Origin: Streptomyces sp. S4.7
GTDB taxonomy: Bacteria; Actinomycetota; Actinomycetes; Streptomycetales; Streptomycetaceae
Reading direction: 5' to 3'
Assembly (NCBI RefSeq): GCF_010384365.1
Contig: NZ_CP048397.1
Span: 4,278,001 to 4,342,000 of the forward strand
Length of the DNA stretch: 64,000 nucleotides
A program made the position numbers and the translations under genes. This document shows, in pieces, positions 23,864-31,893 of this stretch (position 1 is the stretch's first letter; every line of letters begins with the position of its first letter). The notes under the pieces are model-generated. The model was not told the DNA's origin. It saw only the letters and a list, made by a program, of their open reading frames with translations, and searched no databases.

Positions 23864-23998
23864 GCGTCCGAGTCTGGCAGCAGGGTCTGACAACGGGACG
23901 GAAGCGGAACCGACCCGGGCGCAACATTCGAGAGGTGGACGCCGCCGCGCGCGGCGAACATCGAGATGACGGACGGGCTCGCATCTACGGAGGCTGAC

Positions 23999-24369
23999 GT
24001 GCAGGCGATCGTTTTCGAGGAGTACGGGGGTCCTGGGGTGCTTCAGCTCAAGGACATCGAGCAGCCGCGACCGGGGCCCGGCCAGATCGCAAGGGCGCGC
24101 TGCCGGACTCGATCACCCTGCGCAGCGGCACGACGGACCGTGTCATCACGATCGCCGACCCGACGGCCGCCGAGCACGGGGTGCCGTTCTCCTCTGGCGG
24201 CTCGACCCCCGAGGAGAGCCGCGCGGGCCTCACCGAACAGGCCCGGCCGGCCGCGGACGGCACGCTGCGCGTCCTGGTGGCGCAGACCTACCCTCTGGCC
24301 GCGGCGGTCCAGGCCCAGTCGGCGAGCGAGTCGGGCCACACACGCGGAAAATTGATCATCAAGCCCTGA
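23999..24369 (+). pseudogene. Quinone oxidoreductase (zinc-type dehydrogenase family) with internal deletion and frame change
   Basis: The first ~30 codons from GTG 23999 (GGAGG 7 bases upstream) match the start of NADPH:quinone reductases (QAIVFEEYGGPGVLQLKDIE). At about 24090 the match jumps to the end of the same family in another frame: GALPDSITLRSGTTDRVIT, then LVAQTYPLAAAVQAQ, ending HTRGKLIIKP. The cofactor-binding middle (roughly 150-200 residues) is gone and the two parts are out of frame, so no active enzyme can be made. Confidence 0.8.
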
Positions 24370-24390
24370 CCCGCCCCCAGCGGTCGTGTC

Positions 24391-24416
24391 CAGCCCGTCC
24401 GGCCTCTGAGGACGAA
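24391..24416. repeat. Copy of a common Streptomyces intergenic repeat
   Basis: CAGCCCGTCCGGCCTCTGAG followed by GACGAA resembles a short motif that I recall as dispersed between genes throughout Streptomyces genomes. Further on, GCCCGCCGGACCGGGTG occurs twice (near 24424 and 24456). Confidence 0.45.
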
Positions 24417-24512
24417 CCGGCCGCCCGCCGGACCGGGTGCGTCCCGGCTCCCGCCCGCCGGACCGGGTGAACCCCGCCTCCGCCGACAGCACCCGGCGGA
24501 CCTCGGCCCCGC

Positions 24513-25079
24513 TCACCCCAGCTTGCGAATCACCCGCGCCGGATTGCCGACCGCCAGAACCCCCGCCGGCAGATCCTTCGTGACCACGGACCCCGCGCCC
24601 ACCACCGTGTTCTCGCCGATCGTCACCCCGGGACAGACGATCACTCCGCCGCCGAGCCAGACGTTGTCGCCGATGGTCACGGGTGACGCCCGCTCCCAGC
24701 CCGCCCGGCGGCGCCCGGTGTCCAGTTCATGGGTCGGCGTGAGCAGTTGGACGTTCGGGCCGATCTGGACGTCGGAGCCCACGGTGATCGGCGCGGGGTC
24801 GAGGAAGACCGCGCCGAAGTTGATGAACGTGCGCGCACCGATGCTGATGTAGGTGCCGAAGTCGCAGTTGAACGGCGGCCGGATCCGCACGCCCTCACCC
24901 ACCGAGCCCAGCAGCTCCCCCAGGATCCATCCGCGGCCGTCCGCGTCGGGCATCCCCTCCCCGCCCGTCCCGTTGTACGCGGCGCACAGGCCGGCCCGCC
25001 GCCGGGACGCCTCCTCCAGCTCCTCGTCGTCCGGCAGATACCACTCGCCGGCCAGCATCAGCCGCTTGTTCTCGCCCAT
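24513..25079 (-). CDS. Sugar O-acetyltransferase (LacA/Maa type)
   Basis: This is 188 aa from ATG 25079. The N-terminal domain (MLAGEWYLPDDEELEEASRR) is typical of maltose and galactoside acetyltransferases. It is followed by hexapeptide repeats with the active-site block FNCDFGTYISIGARTFINFG, the catalytic His in LLTPTHELDTGRRRAGWE, and NVWLGGGVIVCPGVTIGENT. Residue order and length are complete. The acceptor sugar is unknown. It ends close to the quinone reductase remnant and is read alone. Confidence 0.88.
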   Translation of the reverse strand: MGENKRLMLAGEWYLPDDEELEEASRRRAGLCAAYNGTGGEGMPDADGRGWILGELLGSVGEGVRIRPPFNCDFGTYISIGARTFINFGAVFLDPAPITVGSDVQIGPNVQLLTPTHELDTGRRRAGWERASPVTIGDNVWLGGGVIVCPGVTIGENTVVGAGSVVTKDLPAGVLAVGNPARVIRKLG

Positions 25080-25299
25080 GTGGGTCCGTGTCCTCTCGTC
25101 GGGGTTCCACCACGCTAGGTCGGTATGCCGGATCGCGTGGCCGGACCTCGGATCCTGTGGACAGACGGGAGACCATGCAGGTCGAGCAGTAGTTCTATAT
25201 GCACACCCTGTGGATAACCCGCGTTCTGGGACCATGGACGGCGGTCCGTCGTCACGACGGCCGGGGCGGGACGATCAAGAGGTAAGGGGAGACGGTTCC

Positions 25300-26571
25300 A
25301 TGCCGACTGCGCCAGGCACGGTCGACGGCGCGTTCGCCGCCGCGCTCTACGCCGACCCGGCCGCGGACGGCGGCAGAGGGCTGGACACCGGTGCCTCACT
25401 GCTGGCCGCCGACCCGGCGGCCGACCCGGACCTGCGCGGACGGGGCGAACAGTTCCTGCGCCGGGCCTGGGAGCGTGGCTGGCAGCCCGCCGACGTCGTA
25501 CGGCTCGTCCGCCGCGACCTCGACGAGACGCACACCCGGCTGGTCGCCGAACTGATCACGGCCGAGGCCGTCCGGTACGAACGGGTGGCCCCGCGCTGGA
25601 GCGCCCAGCTCACCGAGATCGCGGCGGACCTCGAAGCCGATCGCAGGGCCGGGGCGGTTCCCCGGTCCGCCGACCGCTTCTCGTACGCGACCACCGCGCT
25701 GGAGCTCTACCGGCTGCTCGTCAGGCTGCCCGCGGTCGAACCCGTGGGACCCGTGCCCGGCACGCCCGTCCATCTCCCGGCGGCCGACGGCGAACCGCGC
25801 ATGCTCACCCGGATCCGCGCCCTGCTCGCCAAGGCCGAGGGCACCGACTTCCCCGAGGAGGCCGAGGCGCTGAGTGCCAAGGCCCAGGAGCTCATGGCCC
25901 GGTACAGCATCGACGAGGCCCTCCTCGCCGACCGGGCCCACCGGGGCGACCTGCCGGCCGCCTGCCGGATCGGGGTGGACGCGCCGTACGAGACGGCGAA
26001 GGCGATTCTGCTCGACGCCGTCGCGTCCGCCAACCGCTGTCAGTCGGTGTGGAACAGCGGTTTCGGCTTCTCCACCGTGGTCGGTTTTGAGCCGGATCTT
26101 CAGGTGGTGGAGCTGCTGTACACATCGCTGCTCGTCCAGGGGACCGCGGCGATGACCCGCGCGGAGGCCGCTCAGCGGGCGTCGGGCCGCAGGCGGACGA
26201 AGACCTTCCGGCAGTCGTTCCTCATGGCCTACGCCCACCGGATCGGCGAACGGCTCGCTGCCGCGGCGGAGCAGGTGACCGCCGACGCGGCCGGCGCGGA
26301 GGCGGCCGGTGACGGCGGAGCCACGCGAACGCCCGACGGGGGAGGGCGATTGCTGCCCGTTCTGGCCGCACGGGACCTGGCCGTCGCCGACCGCGCGGAG
26401 CGGATGTTCCCCGAGACGGTGCGCACGAGGGTGCGTGGTGTGAGTGACGGCGAGGGATGGGTACACGGCACGGCGGCGGCGGACCGGGCCCGCGTGCCCG
26501 GTGACGGGCGGACCGGCGGCCGTGGGAACGGCGGAGCCGACCCGCACCGCCGACTGCGCCCCGGAGCCTGA
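25300..26571 (+). CDS. DUF2786-domain protein
   Basis: This is 423 aa from ATG 25300, with GGGGAGA 7 bases upstream. The DUF2786 motif is clear at about residues 170-210 (LTRIRALLAKAEGTDFPEEA, then EALSAKAQELMARYSIDEAL). A second conserved-looking block follows (AKAILLDAVASANRCQSVWN to FRQSFLMAYAHRIGERL). The N-terminal ~150 residues are helical and rich in Arg and Glu. The tail is disordered, with Gly and Arg. The function of DUF2786 is not known; phage and plasmid members exist, and the region FRQSFLMAYAHRI resembles DUF7168-type extensions. A strong bidirectional terminator follows. Confidence 0.8.
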   Translation: MPTAPGTVDGAFAAALYADPAADGGRGLDTGASLLAADPAADPDLRGRGEQFLRRAWERGWQPADVVRLVRRDLDETHTRLVAELITAEAVRYERVAPRWSAQLTEIAADLEADRRAGAVPRSADRFSYATTALELYRLLVRLPAVEPVGPVPGTPVHLPAADGEPRMLTRIRALLAKAEGTDFPEEAEALSAKAQELMARYSIDEALLADRAHRGDLPAACRIGVDAPYETAKAILLDAVASANRCQSVWNSGFGFSTVVGFEPDLQVVELLYTSLLVQGTAAMTRAEAAQRASGRRRTKTFRQSFLMAYAHRIGERLAAAAEQVTADAAGAEAAGDGGATRTPDGGGRLLPVLAARDLAVADRAERMFPETVRTRVRGVSDGEGWVHGTAAADRARVPGDGRTGGRGNGGADPHRRLRPGA

Positions 26572-26602
26572 CCGCGTCGCCGTCAACCGCCGGTGCCCTA
26601 TG

Positions 26603-26642
26603 AAGAGGGCGCCGGATTCAGCTGAGTCCGGCGCCCTCTTTA
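26603..26642. terminator. Bidirectional terminator between convergent genes
   Basis: A perfect 14-bp stem, AAGAGGGCGCCGGA (26603-26616) with TCCGGCGCCCTCTT (26627-26640) around a 10-base loop, has A and T runs on both sides. It serves the DUF2786 gene and the convergent lipoprotein gene. Confidence 0.85.
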
Positions 26643-26662
26643 TGAGGAGAAAGCGGTCTCCA

Positions 26663-27151
26663 TCAGGGCGCCGGAATGTCCGTCGGCAGCCCCCCGGGCA
26701 GCTTGCCCGGTTCGGTCTTGGCGAGGCTGTCCTTCGCGCCGCCCTCCCACGAAAGCACCAGTGTCTTCCCGTCGTTGGAGTCGATCGACCCCATCGTGCG
26801 CTCGGTGTTCCCGTCGGCGCACTTGAGCGACAGCATCGGCTCGCCGCCCATCTCCTCGACATCGCCCTGGCAGATGTGCTCGTCGGCGATGAGCGCGGCC
26901 TTGCCCTCTTTGACGGACAGCGCGACGGCCTTGCCCTCCGTCGTCCCGGCCCAGGTGCCTTCCAGGCTGTCGGCCGAGGCCTCGTCGGCGGGAGCGGATT
27001 CGCCGCCGCCGGCGTCGGGTCCGCCCGGGGCGGACGTGCCGGCTCCCTTGTCCTTGGCGGAGTCACCGCTGTCACCGCCGCCACAGCCGGTGAGAGTGAG
27101 TGCGGCGACGGCTCCGGCCGCGACGACGCTGGTTCGTACGATCTTGCGCAT
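26663..27151 (-). CDS. Secreted lipoprotein of unknown function
   Basis: This is 162 aa from ATG 27151 with GGGGGA upstream. A lipoprotein signal ends in LTLTGCGGG, so Cys is lipidated at about residue 25. A low-complexity Gly/Ser/Ala/Asp linker follows. A small folded domain comes last (LEGTWAGTTEGKAVALSVKE, HICQGDVEEMGGEPMLSLKC with a likely disulfide, and TLVLSWEGG), with the look of a small beta barrel. It probably sits on the outer face of the membrane. No family name is certain. Confidence 0.75.
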   Translation of the reverse strand: MRKIVRTSVVAAGAVAALTLTGCGGGDSGDSAKDKGAGTSAPGGPDAGGGESAPADEASADSLEGTWAGTTEGKAVALSVKEGKAALIADEHICQGDVEEMGGEPMLSLKCADGNTERTMGSIDSNDGKTLVLSWEGGAKDSLAKTEPGKLPGGLPTDIPAP

Positions 27152-27324
27152 GGCAAAGTCCCCCTTCGGTTCCAAGACCGCGCCAAGCTACCAGGACGCC
27201 CTTCGCCGACCCCGCCGTCGAGTTCCGGACGAGTACCTGAACACATGGCACCGAAAGGGCTTTCCGTGCGTCTCATTGAATGGGGTGTTCTGCGCGTGAG
27301 TCTGTAGTCAAGGGAACACCCCCC

Positions 27325-27348
27325 GTGCACGTGCATCTGCTCATGCAT
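27325..27348 (+). promoter_or_regulatory. 24-bp operator, copy 1, before the DUF397 gene
   Basis: GTGCACGTGCATCTGC (27325-27340) followed by TCATGCAT matches 22 of 24 bases with the reverse strand of 28368-28391. It ends 67 bases before the DUF397 start. It contains the 10-bp palindrome TGCACGTGCA. Confidence 0.65.
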
Positions 27349-27415
27349 TGGCATGTGAACACAGCTATGATCCGAGCTAGTTGACACCTGCACCTTGCAA
27401 CTCGGGGAGCGTCCT

Positions 27416-27652
27416 GTGCACCACGCGTACAACGGCATGGCGGCCACCGAGCTTCACGGAGTGGTCTGGCAGAAGAGCCGGCACAGCAATTCGCAGGGTT
27501 CCTGCGTGGAGTTCGCCAAACTGCCCGGCGGGGGTGTGGCGGTACGGAATTCACGCCACCCCGAAGGACCCGCCCTCGTGTACACCCGGGCCGAGATCGT
27601 GGCCATGCTGGCGGGTGTGAAGGACGGGGAATTCGATCATCTGACGGCCTGA
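27416..27652 (+). CDS. DUF397 protein (BldB/AbaA-orfD-like small regulator partner)
   Basis: This is 78 aa from GTG 27416, with GGGGAG 6 bases upstream; ATG 27437 is an alternative. The DUF397 core is complete: VVWQKSRHSNSQGSCVEFA, GGVAVRNSRHPEGPALVYT, then a final helix. In Streptomyces such proteins pair with XRE/DUF5753 regulators and HATPase proteins in whiJ/abaA-like clusters that affect development and antibiotic production. Both partners lie within 2 kb here, on either side of a shared operator sequence. Confidence 0.88.
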   Translation: MHHAYNGMAATELHGVVWQKSRHSNSQGSCVEFAKLPGGGVAVRNSRHPEGPALVYTRAEIVAMLAGVKDGEFDHLTA

Positions 27653-27751
27653 GACCCGGGCCCTGTTTTTCTGATCAGCCCCTGGCTCCCAAGGGCTCGG
27701 AGGTCCGCTCCAGGGTCGCCGGGGCCCCCGGAGTGGCCGGACCGCCCGTCG

Positions 27752-28246
27752 TCATTCGGCCCGGAGCCGGAACAGCGCCCAGACCACCTTGCCGTGCAGC
27801 GACCCCGCGAGCGGATGCCAGCCCCACGTATCGCTGAACGAGTCCACGAGGAACAGCCCTCTGCCGGACTCCGCGGCGAAGTCCTCGTCCGACTCGCGGG
27901 CCGTGGGGCCCGCGTGACTGGGATCGCGCACCGCGCACACCAGCCGGGTCGTCCAGCGCATCAGATGCAGCCGTACGGGCGGTTCCTGGGGCTCGCGCGG
28001 CGTGTCAGAGGGGAGGGCGTGCCGCAGCGCGTTGGTGACGAGTTCGGAGACCACCAGCGCGACATCGTCGAACCGGTCGTCAAGTTCCCACTGACAGAGT
28101 GTCGTACGGGTGAACTGTCGTGCCCCGCGCACCGCCTCGTAGCGGGCGGGCAGAGCGCACGAAGCGGAGCTGGAGACGGCTGCGGGATCGATCGGCGGAA
28201 GCCCCTGCCTTAACGGCTCGAGCACGGTCGATCCATTCGTCCCCAT
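27752..28246 (-). CDS. Anti-sigma-factor-like ATP-binding protein (HATPase_c_2)
   Basis: This is 164 aa from ATG 28246 (GGGGAG 8 bases upstream). It is a GHKL fold of the RsbW/SpoIIAB group. The N-box helix is FDDVALVVSELVTNALRHAL. The G1 box is VRDPSHAGP, with Asp in the nucleotide position, and ESGRGLFLVDSFSDTWGW supplies the G2 loop. Such proteins bind or phosphorylate sigma factors or their antagonists, or bind XRE partners in abaA-like clusters. Its promoter side carries the second operator copy. Confidence 0.85.
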   Translation of the reverse strand: MGTNGSTVLEPLRQGLPPIDPAAVSSSASCALPARYEAVRGARQFTRTTLCQWELDDRFDDVALVVSELVTNALRHALPSDTPREPQEPPVRLHLMRWTTRLVCAVRDPSHAGPTARESDEDFAAESGRGLFLVDSFSDTWGWHPLAGSLHGKVVWALFRLRAE

Positions 28247-28367
28247 GCGAGGCACTCCCCGGGATTCGCGGCCGTAGCGATACTGCGGTGGTACAGCGTC
28301 ACAACACGTCAAACACGAACGAGCACGCAGGTGCGGCGAGGCCCATGGTTCCCAATGCGCAGGGCAG

Positions 28368-28391
28368 ATGCAAGGGCAGATGCACGTGCAC
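28368..28391 (-). promoter_or_regulatory. 24-bp operator, copy 2, before the ATP-binding protein gene
   Basis: Read on the minus strand this is GTGCACGTGCATCTGC then CCTTGCAT, the same orientation relative to its gene as copy 1. It starts 122 bases before the ATG at 28246. A further GGGCAGATGCA half-copy adjoins it at 28362-28372. Confidence 0.65.
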
Positions 28392-28584
28392 GCGCCCGAC
28401 TTGGCCCAAGATGTGAGCTTCCGCAATATTTCTCCTGTCGACCACTTTCCCGCTCCTTCCCAAAGGCTTCCCATTTCTGTAATCGAATGAGTACGGGCTG
28501 ATGCGTTTGATGGCACAATCCGGCTCTCAGGGTTCGGGGGTACTCCGAGGGCGTCGAGGGAAAAATAGTGGGAGATGGACCGTA

Positions 28585-29466
28585 ATGGGGAGGGTTGGAG
28601 ACGTGACCGCAGTCGAACCGGGCGGATCCGTGGTGCGGCGCATACTGCTGGGCTCGCAGTTGAGACGACTGCGCGAGTCGCGCGGCATCACGCGTGAGGC
28701 GGCCGGTTACTCGATCCGCGCGTCCGAGTCCAAGATCAGTCGTATGGAGTTGGGGCGGGTGAGTTTCAAGTCCAGGGACATCGAGGACCTGTTGACGCTC
28801 TACGGAGTCGCCGACGAGATGGAGAGAGGGTCCCTGATCGGCCTCGCCCGCGAGGCCAACGTCGCCGGCTGGTGGCAGAGCTTCGGTGACGTACTCCCCG
28901 GCTGGTTTCAGACATACATCGGACTCGAAGGCGCCGCCTCGCTGATCCGTATCTACGAAGTCCAGTTCGTGCACGGCCTGTTGCAGACCGAGGCGTACGC
29001 GCACGCCGTGGTCAGGCGCGGCATGCCCAACGCCCCCCAGGACGAGATCGACCGCCGCGTCGCACTGCGCCAGGAGCGCCAGAAGGTGCTCGTCTCCGAG
29101 CGCGCCCCGCGATTCCACGCGGTGCTGGACGAGGCGGCGCTGCGCAGACCGTACGGCGACCGGGCCGTGATGCGCGGTCAGCTGGCGCATCTCATCGAGG
29201 TCTCCGAGCACCCGACGGTCACGCTCCAGGTGATGCCCTTCAGCTTCGGCGGGCACGCGGGCGAGAGCGGCGCCTTCACGATGCTGCGCTTCCCCGAGTC
29301 CGATCTCTCCGACCTCGTCTACCTGGAACAGCTCACCAGCGCGCTGTATCTGGACAAGCGGGAGGAAGTCACCCAGTACGAACGGGTGATGACGCGACTG
29401 CACGAGGACAGCCTCGGGCCGGCCGAGAGCCGTGACCTGCTGCGGGGTCTGCTGCAGCTCTCCTGA
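28585..29466 (+). CDS. XRE-family regulator with DUF5753 domain (WhiJ-like)
   Basis: This is 293 aa from ATG 28585; GTG 28603, with GGAGG 9 bases upstream, is equally plausible. Residues ~20-80 form an XRE domain (LGSQLRRLRESRGITREAAG, IRASESKISRMELGRVSFKS). The C-terminal ~180 residues are DUF5753 (IRIYEVQFVHGLLQTEAYAH, LDEAALRRPYG, HPTVTLQVMPFSFGGHAGES, DLVYLEQL). WhiJ-like regulators of this type control sporulation or antibiotics, with DUF397 and HATPase partners. It is divergent from the HATPase gene across 338 bases that contain operator copy 2. Confidence 0.88.
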   Translation: MGRVGDVTAVEPGGSVVRRILLGSQLRRLRESRGITREAAGYSIRASESKISRMELGRVSFKSRDIEDLLTLYGVADEMERGSLIGLAREANVAGWWQSFGDVLPGWFQTYIGLEGAASLIRIYEVQFVHGLLQTEAYAHAVVRRGMPNAPQDEIDRRVALRQERQKVLVSERAPRFHAVLDEAALRRPYGDRAVMRGQLAHLIEVSEHPTVTLQVMPFSFGGHAGESGAFTMLRFPESDLSDLVYLEQLTSALYLDKREEVTQYERVMTRLHEDSLGPAESRDLLRGLLQLS

Positions 29467-29590
29467 ACGACCGTGACCGGTCCGATGCCTTGCGATTGCC
29501 GGGATCGGACGTTCTCGAAGCCCCTTAACTCTGACTCCGCGTAAGTATGATGACGTGACATCAGTCTCCTGTTCTGAGGTTAGGGATCAC

Positions 29591-31048
29591 ATGTCCTTCT
29601 TCGCCGAACTCGACCAGCAGTACATCGACGGCGAGTGGCGGCCCGGCAGTGGCTCGTGGGACATCATCGATTTCAACCCCTACGACGGTGAGAAACTGGC
29701 GTCGATCGCGGTGGCCACGGCGGACGAGGTGGACCAGGCCTACCAGGCCGCCGAGCGCGCACAGGTGCCGTGGGCAAACACCAACCCGTACACCAGGCGA
29801 GGCGTCTTCGAGCGTGCCCTGCGCATCGTCGAGGACCGCGAGGACGAGATCACCGAGGCGATCATCGCCGAACTGGGCGGTACGCGCCTGAAGGCGGCGT
29901 TCGAGCTGCGACTCGCCAAGGAGCTCCTGCGCGAGGCCGTACAGCTCACGCTGCGCCCCGAGGGCCGCATCCTCCCCTCGCCCGTGGACGGCACGGAGAA
30001 CCGCGTCCAGCGCGCTCCCGTCGGTGTCATCGGGGTGATCAGCCCCTTCAACTTCCCCTTCCTGCTGTCGCTCAAGTCGGTCGCCCCGGCGCTGGCGCTC
30101 GGCAACGCCGTCGTACTGAAGCCGCATCAGAACACGCCGATCTGCGGTGGATCCCTGGTGGCCAAGGTGTTCGAGGACGCGGGCCTGCCCGCCGGGCTGC
30201 TGAACGTCGTCATCACCGACATCGCCGAGATCGACGACGCGCTGATCGAGCACCCGGTGCCGAAGGTCATCTCCTTCAGCGGCTCCGACCGGGTGGGCCG
30301 GCACGTCGCCGTCGTCTGCGCGAAGAACTTCAAGCGCTCCGTGCTCGACCTCGGCGGGAACAGCGCGCTGATCGTCCTCGCGGACGCCGATGTCGACTAC
30401 GCGGTCGAGGCGGCGGTCTTCAGCCGGTACGCGTACCAGGGCCCGGTCTGCATGGCGGCGAACCGCATCCTGCTGGCCCGCTCGGTCGAGAAGGAGTTCA
30501 CCGAGAAGTTCGTCGCGAAGGTCAGGACGCTGACCGTCGGTGACCCGGCCGATCCGACGACGGTCATAGGCCCGCTCATCAGCTCCCAGCAGGCCGACGC
30601 CGTCGGCGCGCTGGTCGACGAGACCATCGAGGCCGGCGCGACGGCGCTGGTGCGCGGCACCGTCGACGGCAACCTCGTCTCCCCGACCGTGCTGACCGGC
30701 CTGGCCGCCGACTCACCCGTCCTGACCCAGGAGATACTCGGCCCGGTCGCGATCCTGCTGCCGTTCGACGGCGTGGACGAGGCGGTCAGGATCGCCAACG
30801 ACACGCGGTGCGGGCTCAGCGGCGCCATACACACCGGCGACGTCGAGCGGGGCGTGCGGGTGGCCAGGCGGATCAACACCGGCATGATCCACATCAACGA
30901 CGGCACGGGGCACACCGAGCCGATCGTGCCGTTCGGCGGTGAGAAGCACTCCGGGGCCGAGTGGCTGAACGCCGAGTCGATGGTCGACGCCTTCACGACC
31001 CAGAAGTGGATCTCGGTTCAGTACGGGCGCTCACGGTTCCCGTTCTGA
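29591..31048 (+). CDS. NAD(P)-dependent aldehyde dehydrogenase (benzaldehyde/vanillin-type) with Asp in place of the general-base Glu
   Basis: This is 485 aa from ATG 29591. Cofactor-binding blocks (PFNFPFLLSLKSVAPALALG, LKPHQNTP, FSGSDRVGRH) and the catalytic Cys287 in GPVCMAANR are present. The ALDH family has Glu in ELGG, 34 residues before the Cys; here the residue at that spacing is Asp253 (VLDLGGNSA). C-terminal family blocks (TQEILGPVAIL, PFGGEKHSGAEW) are intact. It should oxidise aldehydes to acids in the cytoplasm, by family probably aromatic ones. The Asp change could slow deacylation or mark a subgroup. It stands alone after the XRE gene. Confidence 0.85.
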   Translation: MSFFAELDQQYIDGEWRPGSGSWDIIDFNPYDGEKLASIAVATADEVDQAYQAAERAQVPWANTNPYTRRGVFERALRIVEDREDEITEAIIAELGGTRLKAAFELRLAKELLREAVQLTLRPEGRILPSPVDGTENRVQRAPVGVIGVISPFNFPFLLSLKSVAPALALGNAVVLKPHQNTPICGGSLVAKVFEDAGLPAGLLNVVITDIAEIDDALIEHPVPKVISFSGSDRVGRHVAVVCAKNFKRSVLDLGGNSALIVLADADVDYAVEAAVFSRYAYQGPVCMAANRILLARSVEKEFTEKFVAKVRTLTVGDPADPTTVIGPLISSQQADAVGALVDETIEAGATALVRGTVDGNLVSPTVLTGLAADSPVLTQEILGPVAILLPFDGVDEAVRIANDTRCGLSGAIHTGDVERGVRVARRINTGMIHINDGTGHTEPIVPFGGEKHSGAEWLNAESMVDAFTTQKWISVQYGRSRFPF

Positions 31049-31067
31049 TCCGGCGGTGGGGTCGCGG

Positions 31068-31853
31068 TCACCGGACCCATTCCTGGTCCCGTTCCTCGTC
31101 CTGGAGTGACTCCAGGAGCTCGGCGGCCCGCTCCGCGTCGTCGATGACCTCCGTGCGCTCCGCGGCCGTCAGCTCGACGGCGGCGGCCCTGCCGAGGAAG
31201 CCGCGTGCCTCCTCGGTCTCGTTCAGGCGCCGGGCGACATCGCCCCGCAGCACCAGCAGCCGGTAGAGCTGTACGGCGGTCGGCGGGGCGCCCTCCTTGA
31301 TGTCGCCTTCGTCGCCTTCGCCCGCTTCGGGGGTGTCCCGGAGGGCACGGTCGAGGATCTTCACGGCGGCTCCCAGGTCCTGCTTCGAGTCGGCGAATGC
31401 CACCGCCAGGTGCAGGGCGCGCGCGTACGGCTCCTTCGGGGCGGGCTGATGGTGCCCGTCGCTCTCCGCGTCGTTCGGCTGGCCGATCCGGACGGTGTTG
31501 CCGCCCGGGTCCGTCATGAGGAACTGCCGCACGCCGTACGACATGTCCTTCACCGGCCCGATCCGGGGCAGCCCACGGGTCGGGACCCTCCCGTACGCCG
31601 ATTTGAGCCCCGCGCGGAAGGCGCTGTGCAGCCCGTCGACGTCGTCGGTCAGCACATAGCAGCCGCTGAACGACTCGGTGGGGTCGTATTTCTTCATACC
31701 GAAGAACTGCAGCTCCACATCGCCGCGCTCGACCACCGCGTACGCGTAGGGACTCTTCTGTATGAAGGTGACCTCGAAGCCGAGTGCCGAGTAGAAGTCG
31801 ACTACCGGTTGGATGGTCCGGCAGGGGAGGAGCGGGATGGTCTTCTCTGTCAT
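31068..31853 (-). CDS. VOC-domain protein fused to TPR-like helical domain
   Basis: This is 261 aa from ATG 31853. Residues ~1-125 form a bleomycin-resistance/glyoxalase-type fold (IQPVVDFYSALGFEVTFIQK, DVELQFFGMK, FLMTDPGGNTVRIGQP). Residues ~140-261 are two or three TPR-like helical hairpins (ALHLAVAFADSKQDLGAAVK, VQLYRLLVLRGDVARRLNET, DDAERAAELLESLQDE), joined by an acidic linker. The fusion is known to me from some actinobacteria but has no assigned job. The gene is divergent from a PadR regulator, 40 bases away, with an operator-like dyad between. A drug-binding resistance role, next to a drug exporter, is the simplest inference. Confidence 0.75.
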   Translation of the reverse strand: MTEKTIPLLPCRTIQPVVDFYSALGFEVTFIQKSPYAYAVVERGDVELQFFGMKKYDPTESFSGCYVLTDDVDGLHSAFRAGLKSAYGRVPTRGLPRIGPVKDMSYGVRQFLMTDPGGNTVRIGQPNDAESDGHHQPAPKEPYARALHLAVAFADSKQDLGAAVKILDRALRDTPEAGEGDEGDIKEGAPPTAVQLYRLLVLRGDVARRLNETEEARGFLGRAAAVELTAAERTEVIDDAERAAELLESLQDEERDQEWVR

Positions 31854-31864
31854 GTCGAGTAGTC

Positions 31865-31880
31865 TAGTCAAAGTTGAATA
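31865..31880. promoter_or_regulatory. PadR operator, copy 1 (between VOC fusion and padR gene)
   Basis: TAGTCAAAGTTGAATA is an imperfect version of TAGTCAAGTTTGACTA found at 32601. It lies in the 40-base divergent promoter and could control both genes. Confidence 0.65.
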
Positions 31881-31893
31881 GAAGGGTACGGCG

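Noticed and set aside
25300-26571. Extending the DUF2786 gene upstream to 24853
   Set aside because: The upstream part is antisense to the acetyltransferase gene. ATG 25300 has a good ribosome site and starts the plausible protein.
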